This document shows positions 1 to 10,090 of a stretch of DNA of 41,985 nt, piece after piece. The notes beneath the pieces are model-generated. The model ran no database searches. It was not told where the DNA came from and saw only the letters and a program-made list of their open reading frames with translations. Every line of letters begins with the position of its first letter. Position 1 is the stretch's first letter. The position numbers and the translations under genes are program-made. Origin of the DNA: Apostichopus parvimensis (lineage: Eukaryota > Echinodermata > Holothuroidea > Aspidochirotida > Stichopodidae); assembly GCA_000934455.1 (NCBI GenBank), contig KN885067.1:38694-80678 (forward strand). The letters are read 5' to 3'.

Positions 1-1599
1 TAAACCGACTTCATGAGGCCAGCAAGCTGTTACAACTTTAAACTTTGATGAAAAACAACAGAAACGATTTGGGAAAGACGTCTTATCAGACTTTAGCTGA
101 TCCTGTCGTTGTATTTCCCCTCTTCTATTGATGACAGTGATGTGAGAGTGACTACTAGACGCCCGGCCAGTGACGACGATATAATTGTCATCGCTGTACG
201 CAATGTCATTAATCCACCAACTTTCAGTTTTGATTTCTTGAACATCGACTACTGACTCCTCGTGTTTAGTAATCGTGACGTCATCAACATCAACGCTTCT
301 TGTATCTTCTATAGCAACATCTGATAAGGATTCTAGCTGTAGAATATCCCTTTCCATGTCTTCTTTAAGAGTTGCACAGGCTGCTCTGATATCAGGGATA
401 CACTGAACGTATGTCCACTTGTCTTTAGTAGCAAGAATAGATGAAGTCGTTTCTGTGACGTTCTCGTACTGTTTAATAACCTGGTCACAATAATCTGATA
501 TTGGTTTTAATTCCATTTCATTTTGCTTTACATGAAATTCCATCGTTGTTGTCATATCTTTAAAACTAGCATCTATATTTGAAAGTTCCGTGCAAAGTTC
601 TCCCTCAATTTTGTTGCATTCTTCAATAAACTTTTCGGTTTCGTCGTTATACGTTCTTTCAGCTTTTTTCTTGACACGATCATATTTCTCTCTCACTTGG
701 CTAATTTCTTTCTCCAAATGAAAACTTATTTAGTTCTCTTCTTGTTTTTGTCTGTTTACTATGTCATTTAAACCTCGTTCTTGTTTAGTGGTACATTCTG
801 CCAGTTCATGTTTAATCTTACGAGCCTGTTGTATATGCTGATTTTTCAATTCTTCTGTTTTCGTTGCAAAATTTTCACTCAGTTTTCGCGTTGTAATTTC
901 AATTTTCCTTGGTAACTCGTATGATTTTCTGTTGTGTTCTAGTTCAGCAATATTTTGTTCGAGCAACTCACTTTCACGTCCAGCAAGTTTTCCTACCCCA
1001 CGATAATCATGTTCTTTGTAATAACCGTGTCTACAGGTAAAGCAAATTGGTAGATTTCCACAAGAACTACAACATAAGGTTGCGTCAGCATTGTCATGAA
1101 TATGACACTTGGGAGCTTCCGCAAGTGCAGCCAACTTTTCCAAACTTAAGTTTTTTGCTCCAATATCATCCAAGTTAAAAGTGTGTGATGGATGTCCATT
1201 AAACGTCGAGGTGCTGACGTGAATGTCGTGACATGCTTCACATGAAAAGCCTTTACACTTAAAGCAGTACGCTGAAACTTTTGTATTCTTTGAACAGCTT
1301 ATACATTTCTTCAAGTCTTTATTTTCACACGATTTCTGCAATTGTAAGAACTCAAGCATACTCTTCATGTGAAAATCGGTTTGAAAATCTTCAATCCCGT
1401 TTGCTGGTATTGTGCACTCCTGATTACATAACGGACATTTCACTTTATCATTATTGCTGGTCTGAATAAGTGTTTTCAAGCATTCCTTACAGCATCGATG
1501 AAGACACGGTAACTGTTTCGGTTCTTTAAATTGATCCAAACAAACAGAACATTGAAAGAAGCTTTCTTCAAACTTTTCATAGGGGGCTTTCGATGCCAT
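1..1599 (-). pseudogene. TRIM locus A: RING/B-box/coiled-coil/propeller gene with a premature stop, cut by the window edge
   Basis: This is a close paralogue of locus B. The N-terminal part reads RING (Cys17, Cys20, Cys32, His34, Cys37, Cys40, Cys55, Cys58), B-box 1 (Cys99 to His127), B-box 2 (Cys165 to His197) and the start of a coiled coil. A TAA at 730-732 replaces a Gln codon found in B at about residue 290. Beyond it the frame continues without another break that I could find, through the rest of the coil and into the propeller, and leaves the window at position 1. The start at 1599 matches B; an extra ATG three codons upstream (1606-1608) is not in B. B-box 2 has Tyr where B and D have the zinc-ligand His194. 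If translated, the product would be a 289-residue RING/B-box protein with no propeller. It could be a young pseudogene, a null allele, a truncated regulator or an assembly error. Confidence 0.85.
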
Positions 1600-1637
1600 T
1601 GGTGTCATAGGAGAGCCCTCTTCTGTGATATATGTAT

Positions 1638-2521
1638 CTAGAAATAGACAGAGAAATGTTACGCTAAACTAACTGTTACAAACTTACTATTCATTTAAGT
1701 GTTTTATATATCATTAGGAGGTAATGGATCATAATAAAAAACAAATTTTTACGTCGTGAATGTTCCTCAATCAATGTTTGGTGAAAGTTATTGATAAACT
1801 GCTTTGAGAGAGTACATTACTTTGTTTACTTTCTTGCTTTTCTTTGATCCTCTGTGCCACTTGTCAGTGGCGTGGTAGGTTATCAACAAAAGGAGGAATT
1901 TTGGGATAGAAGCATGAAAACAATTGGGCTCGGGGATCATTCTTACTACAGTATCCCAAATCGTATATTGGTAATTGCAACTTGTAATGTCAAACGTTTG
2001 ACTGCTTTATCTCAAACATTCAATTTTTGTCGCAAATTGTGACAAATTTGGTTTCAGAAATTCCTCTAATTCTTTCCACCAAAGAAGACCTTTGATAAAG
2101 AAAGTTTTAAAATATCCATTAAGTTTGTAAATTTCGAAGTGACGGTCATAATTAAATTTTACTTTTTTCGAAGATCATAAACAGATAATAGACGGATTAT
2201 AAGGTACACGAAATTAAAAATATATATATATCATTTGACCGATGGCTCTCTTTTTTTGCAATGCTACTGAAACTTCACGTTCCAACATTGCGGTGTAGAG
2301 CATCTTTAGATAGCGGATGCATAGAAATTAACATACTGCGATCAGCTCTGTCATCTTGAAAGTTGAGGGCAGAAAGTATCATTAAACCTTAATGTCTTTT
2401 CGACTCATGTGTTTCCTTTACGTCGGTAGAGGGATTCCTATACGTCGAACAATAGTTCATTTGAAACTTCAAAGAAATATTTTTTTTAAATGTTTTTCCT
2501 TTTTCAGATTCTCTAACTTAC
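1638..2521 (-). other. Candidate 5'-leader intron of locus A
   Basis: On the minus strand a pyrimidine-rich tract ends in TTTCTAG just upstream of the start codon (acceptor AG at 1638-1639). A strong donor, ACGG|GTAAGTT, lies at 2521. Both sites are conserved in locus B (12344-12345 and 13589). This suggests a short noncoding first exon spliced to a single coding exon. The intron holds a TA microsatellite near 2218-2231 and no coding signal. Confidence 0.6.
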
Positions 2522-2590
2522 CCGTCAGTCAGTGATCTCTCATGGGTTTGTAACGTCTGTGGGTTTGAAATGTTAAGTGTAATTTATATT
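2522..2590 (-). promoter_or_regulatory. Candidate noncoding first exon and TATA box of locus A
   Basis: Upstream of the donor at 2521, the minus strand carries TATAAATT (plus-strand 2581-2588). Transcription starting about 30 bases downstream would give a leader exon of roughly 30-40 bases. The block is well conserved in locus B around 13590-13656. The start site is inferred, not seen. Confidence 0.4.
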
Positions 2591-2663
2591 CTGAATTATC
2601 CAACAACCTTTCGGAAGAGGTAGGATACAGCCCTCGTTCGTTGCTTTATTCTAAATGGCATAG

Positions 2664-2791
2664 ATATTAATACCATCTGCCTTATTAATACCATCCCATA
2701 TATTAAAACCATTAATATTAAAACCATACCATACCATATTAATACCATACCATATTAATACCATCCGCCATCCTACCATCCGCCCTCGCCC
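2664..2791. repeat. ATTAATACCAT minisatellite upstream of locus A
   Basis: Imperfect copies of ATTAATACCAT and shortened forms (ATTAAAACCAT, CCATACCAT) run through this stretch. The matching place in locus B (about 13733-13760) has one copy, so the array expanded in A or contracted in B. Confidence 0.75.
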
Positions 2792-2894
2792 TTGTCACGC
2801 GAGGGCAAATAATACTCCCAGGCAACTTGAACTTTGAGCTATCAAAAAGGCTTTCGTTAGCGGGCAAATATGCCTCAAAGGTTATTACACACCA

Positions 2895-5800
2895 ATTGTT
2901 TTACACAGGTTAAGTAACATTTTACTTGATTTTCTTGTCAAATAAGAACACTAAAACATTTAAGTTTATTTAAATTTACTTAACATGTTACTTTACTTAA
3001 CATGTTCAGCATGTAACGCAACTAAACAAGAAAATTAATGTAAATATTTGCCAGCGGTTTTTACATAGCACCCGTTCAGTAAGCGTTTTACACATGTTTA
3101 AGGTTAATTATTAAAAGCAGATTGATGCACTTTTTTTTATTAAATCGATCACAACAGAAAGGCGCATTTAAGAGACAACAAGTAGGAATGACAACACAAT
3201 AATTCAGAATATTTGATGAATTCAACCTCAGATACATTAGGCGGCCGTAACCACATTGATATCATACTTTCAAACAGTTGAAATTTTTCAGCAATGCAAA
3301 TCTCACTTTAAGCTATCAAAAAAATAAAGAAAATGAAAAATCATCAAGGTAATAACAAAAACACAAACAAAAGGTACTATCTCTTAAAGGTGCATGCTTA
3401 CGAAATTTTAAACGATTTAACCCTTTAGTTTTTGAGATGCATGTACAAAAAGCATTCGTCGGATTAGGAATTTTCAACCAACTTCCTCAACGTGTAAAGA
3501 TATTTGAAAGCTCCCAAAAATTCACATAATCAACTGTCTGATTGCAAAATTTGACAAAGACACAACTCTACCCGCAGCATTAGCTAACATTTCTTGCATA
3601 TATAGTTACGTAAAATGATCTGGTCATAGTTACTTTAGTTTCAATTACAAACATCAACTCATGCAAATTCCAAAACACATAATCTTCTGTGTCATTTGAG
3701 CTTTGCAACTTACACATGCTGCTATATAATTTACTGTTCCAACAAGTTAAAGTTGCTATCAGCTCTTTAACTTGATTATGATGTAATACTAATGAGCACA
3801 ATGGGTCAATATCTATACATCCTCAGATAAGAGGAGGGATCTTGAATATTTGGTGGTAGCCAGTTAACACTGAAATTATTTCCCTTCACTTTTCACATAA
3901 ATACCCCACCTCTTCAACGTTTATAGTAAACATCATTTAAAGCGAAAGTTAAATCATAATCAACTGTCGGCCATGAAGACAATGACAAAGATACAACTTT
4001 TCATGTAGTCACCCATATATAACCAGTATTTTTATAATCTGCTGCAGATAATAGTTTAATTTCAATTAAGAGTCAACAATCAACCAGTACCAAATAAAGA
4101 ATGAAGAATGAAATGAACCGAAATCATCTTAATTTCTTGAAAATTTTGAAAATGGAACAAACGTGAATTTTGTGACATGAAACATATTTGCATTAAACTG
4201 ACCATTATCATTCTAGGGACACTGAATGTTATGACAGTATATAAACTTGTTACATGTTACTGTTTGTGTAATATATGTTACATTCACCATGTTAAACACA
4301 CAATCATCACATTGATTGGATTTTTATTGTACTGCTGAGTATTAGGCACAATGAATCTAAACACTCTTACAATAACAACAATCCCTCAAGTCATCCGATA
4401 TGACGGGTCTGATAATGTAAGAAAAAGAAACAACTCTTACTGTAGTCAGTTTAAAACAAGCAACAACTTTAGATACACAGTGATATCTTTGTTATTAGTT
4501 TGGCCCCGCCAATCATCAATATTTAATCAGTAAACCCAAAAAGACAGTGAAAATATAGTGATGATGGACCAACGCTCCACACCAAATATTAAGTAAATGT
4601 CATGTATAGCTACTTGAAAATTGCCTTGTTAAGTTTTTCACATAAAGCCCCCCCCCCCAAATTCCTATACAAGATATCTTCATTGAAAACAACAGGGAAC
4701 ACCATTCTGCCATTTATCAACTAAAATTAATCTAAGAGTCTTCAGATATCATGTATACAAGCAGACATCACATGCACAGGACATCACCATTGCATAGATT
4801 CTCTGAGCCTATGGGGAAAAAAACAAAGAAATCCCAAGTGTTGGAGGGATGGAAAAAAATGTTCTTCAACCATGTAATTTTTCCTGAGGATCAAAATCAT
4901 TCATCTTAAGAAACAGTACCTTTGAGAAATTTACTCTCTACCAGGATTTCAGTAGTTGATAAATATTCTTCATTCCATGAAGATAAAATATATCTGCATC
5001 ACAATTTTAAATAGTATCCCTAACACAAACTGATATAATTAAAAATGTGATGGGCACAAGGCCATGCAAACTTACACAAAGGAAGTCTACGAAAGCTGTA
5101 CATGATTCCTTTAAAAATAGTTTACCCCTTTGCGTCTCCCAGGAAACAAATGTGGTAACAAATGGATTCCAGCATTGTTTTTCACATCTAAAAAAACAAG
5201 TTTAAATAAAGCATCACCCTGTTTTTTACATATGGTTATTGTTGAATATATGTACAAAAGTTTCCTTGATATCCACAGACAATCGTGTTATACCAACTAA
5301 TTGAATTATTTAAGCAATCAAAAGGGAATAAAATGAGACATCTAGTGGGCCAACTGCATACTGCTACAGCTTCAGTTAAAGTTAGGCCTAAAGTACAGGT
5401 AGGCATGGCCGCACTCACATTTACACATATCTGGCTTGCTTCGATTTCCAAAGTGACAAACATTCAGAATTTTTAACTCCTTGTAGACTCATCAGATAAT
5501 AATGCAATCAACTTTTTTTCACCTAGCATTATCAGCCACAACGGGCCTAGCCTTAGTATAGCCTGGGCCCCCTTAGCATAGCACATCATATATTCAAGGT
5601 AATATGAGTTGGGATGGTGGGGGCGTCTTTTTTAATGTAATTTTGTACAGAAACTTATATATCAATGGACAGGTGAGAAGTTCAGGATTTCAGGTCACAT
5701 GACTTTTATGCAATTTGAGCTCATTCTGTATGCAAATATGTAAATTAGGTCCCAAAATGGTGTCTCTTCTGTCTATGAGTAATTAATTGGTAAGGAATTG

Positions 5801-7012
5801 GTAAGGAATTGGGATGTCATCTTGTTTTATGTTATTTTGTGTTTGTCTATAAAAAAAAAATCCATTCTTCTGATACCAATTGTAGTGAAATTGGTTGACA
5901 AATGGCAGAGATATGGTTTTTTTTCTTTTAGGAGAGTGTAGTCTGTGTCTGTGTATATACTCACTATTTTGGCCGGTAATTTGCCGGATTTTGAAAAATA
6001 TTTCAGGAATGTTGGGGAAATTTCGGTCATAATTTTTGCCACACTAAATAGACCTATACTTTTCAAGGTATCTTTGTTAAGTATTTGGCTTACTTTTGAC
6101 AGATTATTGAGGCTGCTGGTCTGATCTAAATTTCAGTTGATTATAGCCTTAGTTAGGTCTATCAGTATCACCAATCCACATCAGCCTTGGCCTACATGCT
6201 ACCTGCTAAAATGGCAAACCAGTAATTATTAATTGCATTACATGAATAGATTAACATGGTATCAGTGTTACGATAGGCCAATGCTCAAAACCATTTTAAA
6301 ACGTACTGCCTAGTATAGCCTAAGTAAGCCCTACTACGTAAAAAAAGACTAGAAGAATACACTAAGTTAGGATAAGGCCAAACTGAACCTACGAATAGAA
6401 TACACCAAGAAACAGTACAAATTCTCCGTCCGTCCGTGATTCTCTGACAATTATGAGTTGACTATGATAAACAGCAGCTAGTCAATTATATAACCTAATG
6501 TATACATTTAACGTTAGGTCTACGTAACGCAAGCGAATCAAAATCAGTCGGTCGTTTACCCAATTTAGTCGTGAGCATCGAAGCATTTTCAGTATTGTCA
6601 CGTTCACTTACAGAATAACTAAACTTCCCTTCGGATGTTTCAATCAACTCTTACAGTCCTTTAACGTGATTGTTGCATGTCATTGTAGCCCGAGTGGTCG
6701 CGAACTGTATGTGGCTTGCGCGTGTGTGGACGTGGATTACTAGTATATTTAGTTAAGATAAATGACTTTACTTGTTAATCTGGTACAAGTTAGGTTGCAT
6801 TATCTAACTCTGCATCCGTTGATTAACGCTTTGGCAAAAGTTACTTGTGATCATGTAAAATGACTAAGTGAAGTTTTACTATAATTTTCGGCAATCCTAA
6901 ATCGCATGCGTACGCATACTGTTACTGAATGCTGTGTAATATTTACAAAATGCAATGTATTTTTTACAACCTGTGATTTACATAACATTATATTTCATAT
7001 TGTGTTCTGTGT
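2895..7012. other. A-unit-specific 4.1-kb segment, no recognised gene
   Basis: Homology between the upstream regions of A and B stops near 2890 (B 13855) and resumes near 7013 (B 13856), so about 4.1 kb is present only in A. I recognise no protein in it: the open frames are short, AT-rich and without family motifs. On the minus strand there is a possible splice donor (ATTCT|GTAAGTG, about 6609-6617) below a relatively GC-rich patch at 6640-6730, and an AATAAA near 3138. These would fit a long, mostly noncoding minus-strand transcript. A short repeated motif, TTACTTAACATGTT, occurs near 2978-3006, and a C homopolymer near 4648. Confidence 0.4.
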
Positions 7013-7460
7013 GTAGACAAAATGTTGTAAAAGGGAAAACCCAGGGTTATGATGATAAGCTGATATAATGAAAAGGTATATTTTACCATAAGATCCCAAC
7101 GCTTCTATACCGTGTAATGTGTAATTTTTTTTCTAAATAACATAGGCCGATGTCATGCGTAAAGCACATTTGATGTCGTCACGTTAATGCCAAGTTACTG
7201 AACAGCTAACACATAAACATATTGATTTCAATGCTATCAACATTAGTTTTTAAATATTTGAACTTGTAATTTAGTCAATATGTGAATGTGCTTACATGAG
7301 AAACCTTTGTTATTTTCTTGGTTTGCATACAATGACATAAGCGATTCCGCACAACCATTTGTCGCCGGGTCGAAGCTCCTGGATTCTAGAAGACCGTTGA
7401 TCGATAAATCTCCTGGTGTTACATTTTAAAGACGTTTTACCTCCGCGGAAAGAATGCTTC
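7013..7460. repeat. Segment shared with the B unit (13856-14300)
   Basis: This stretch matches the region upstream of locus B, including the landmarks AACCCAGGGT and GGTATATTTTACCATAA. It continues the A/B upstream homology after the A-specific segment. I see no gene in it. From 7460 to about 8060 the sequence has no counterpart in the window and no recognisable feature. Confidence 0.7.
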
Positions 7461-8059
7461 AGCAAATATAAATGTACATAGTTACGATTTTTGTTCAGCG
7501 CAATAATTTAGTGGAAACTTGGACTGCAGTCAGCATAATGTCTATATATATCAAACCTGAAACGCGATCCCCGCAATATGCTTAATAGTTATTAGTATTG
7601 TATACAAAGTATTTGGTACATTATTTTAGACATTTACAAATCATTCCAACTGTTTATTTCAGTTCTGCAATAACGTACTGAAATGGTTCTACCCTCCATG
7701 TAACATTACAGTCCCATCGTTCGATCTTCTGTTGTGACAGTGCTACCGTGCAATTAACTACGCTGCGAACTGTGTAAAGCTATTATCAATTGTGTTCCCT
7801 GTTGTACCACAGAGGTAGAATAACGTTGCGTTAAATATTGCTAGTTAATAACTAGTAGTAGTAACTCCGGGAGAGGTTACGCCTTAACGAAAAACACATT
7901 CTAGCAACTAGTTAGCCCATGTTTGCCTCTGTGTTGATCAACAATATTACATATTTCTCAAAACGTTAGTACATGACTCCTATAGAATACTTACACGAAA
8001 GCGACAAATGTCGAACTACCTTACTATCATGTTTTATGTTGTTTTCAATGACTGCAATA

Positions 8060-8160
8060 TTAGCATTTCTTTCCAAGAATTGATTTGTCTTATTGGTGAT
8101 TTCAACCCTAAACCCGAGATGCTTAGTGATTTCCTTACTTTGGGGAATCCTTTCGTAGAA
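8060..8160 (+). pseudogene. Trace of a LINE endonuclease domain
   Basis: One frame reads LIGDFNPKPEMLSDF, which resembles the GDFN motif and following residues of the apurinic-type endonuclease of non-LTR retrotransposons. The match is short, the frame soon closes, and no reverse transcriptase follows. It is at best a small fossil fragment. Confidence 0.3.
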
Positions 8161-8554
8161 AGATGATCTGGAGGAACTTGGGCTCTAAACGCAAAGGTTT
8201 AATTTGGACACAAATAATGGACGTCCTAGACTAATCTGGATGTTACCATTACCTTGAGAGACTAAGACAATATGATCACAGTTTATTGTGCAAACCTCAA
8301 ATCAACGATTTCTACATGGCGTTGATTTTAACATTAAAATGTATCAATTAATGGATGATATAACAGTTGGTTATGAAGTTCCAAAGATAAACTAACTATA
8401 ATCATAGAGTTCAGCTGAAATTCTGCAAACATTTTCAATGTGTAGTTTACTCTGTCAGTAAGAAAATATATTTAGTGACGTGCGCAGGATTTTGAAGGTC
8501 GGGGTACAAATTCAAAAGTTTTGCCGACTGATTTTGGAATAAAAACTCGAGCCT

Positions 8555-9460
8555 TCATATTAGTTTGTATTGTTTTAATCAAACTATATAAGAAATATAT
8601 AAATTTGCAATAGGCGAAGGAAACTGTAGTTTCTGACAACACATTCGATCTACAGGATATCGCGTCACATGACCACACCGATTCATCTGATCGTAATGTA
8701 CGGTGCAAAAGATACTCGCAATCGCAGATTCTTACAATACTACATGGCTACTTATTCAAGAATTGTTTTTATTGCCCAGGTCCCGAACAGGATAATATCG
8801 GAGTGTATTGCAAGTGTTGGTGATCGACGTGCTAGTTATTAAACAGAAAGACAGGTCATAGCAAAGACGGTTGTTCTGATTGTATTTTTTACCACTATGA
8901 CACAATTTTAGACATATGTCTACACACTAGAGGGACATAAAAATAGAAATGGTGACTGAAACTAGCCTACAGAGATGAGATTAGACCATGTTGAATAATC
9001 TTTCTCTTTATTTGCAAATAAAATCTTTAGCAATCCTTGTGAAATTTTATTTTGACATAGGCTATTAATTCTTACTTGGAAAACACCTAACACTGGAGAT
9101 GATAGATTATGGTTTACTGAATTTATAAAGACATTTCGAGTTATCTTTCACAAAGGCAGCGTCTAAATGTCTCATCTTGACAAATGCTAGGAACGTGAAA
9201 AAGCTTGTTTGGTCAGGTATTGCAAGAAGTCCAAATATTCAATTATATATGCTATACAAGCAATAGGAGACAAACTTAAAGGAATAGTTGGTACTATCTA
9301 AAAATACTCCGTCACTACGTAAATTAAATTAAAAATTTCGTCAGTTTTCGTTGCCTGTATACCCTAAATTCAAATATACAAATGAAACATGAAATGTATG
9401 CTGATTGATTTTAATAGTGATTGCATGCTGAAATTGGGTCACACTCGTCAAGATATTTTT
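8555..9460 (-). repeat. 0.9-kb repeat, copy 1 (inverted relative to the other two)
   Basis: The reverse complement aligns along its length with 27905-28790 and 41045-41915. Landmarks on the copies include CAACTATTCCTT, CGATCACCGAT and GTCATGTGACGC. This is the most diverged copy. No open frame, terminal repeats or target duplication were found, so its class is unknown. Just outside, near 8474, is a motif (AGTGACGTGCGCAGG) like the ends of many DNA transposons. Confidence 0.75.
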
Positions 9461-10090
9461 CTTTGCCTTAAGAATTTCAAAATGCAAAACTTTGTGTCAA
9501 TATATTATCTTCCTCTTTAGAAAAATAAGTTTAAGCACTTTTATAAACAACAAAACATTTGCATTAGCCGTGATGACATAATTAATTTAATCAGTTTGTT
9601 GGTGTCGAATAAATTTACAAAATATCAGCACACTTTAAAGTTCATATCTTCTTCTTACAAATGAGTGAGCGAAATGAATATATGGTTTGTCTTAAAGACG
9701 GAGAAAATATCAAGCATGTATTGTCCCGAAATCAAATGTAGCAACCGAAATTTCTGTTTAAGACTTACTTGACCAGAAAGATGAACACGACTACTAAATA
9801 TAAAGAAGAGTACATGTCAATGAATCAGTGTAATAGAGAAAATCAAATACTTTAATCGCCATTAGTATATACTATAACAAAAATTGTTACGCCAATACGC
9901 TTACGCTTACAGAATGTTTAAGGTAAAAGAAACGACGACAGTGTTGCAATTGTTAAAGCTTTAATTTCAGATTGGCAGTTAGGGACAAATTCCTATCGCC
10001 GGGAATAAACTTATTGTATCTACTCGATAGAAACAGATATAATGAAGATGGAAAAACATCCTCAGGGAACTTGCAAGTCCTTAGAGTAAG
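9461..10090. other. Region downstream of locus B, no gene seen
   Basis: This should contain the 3' untranslated region of locus B. An ATTAAA on the minus strand at 9960-9965, about 125 bases past the stop, is a possible polyadenylation signal. Nothing else is recognisable. Confidence 0.4.

Noticed and set aside
5827-6066. Minus-strand open frame of 79 codons
   Set aside because: Low-complexity, AT-rich codons, no domain or motif, and no paralogue in the window.
6688-6760. Possible tRNA gene or tRNA-derived SINE (GCCCGAGTGGTCGCG resembles an A box)
   Set aside because: No B box with TTCGA-type core follows at the right distance and no cloverleaf can be folded by eye.
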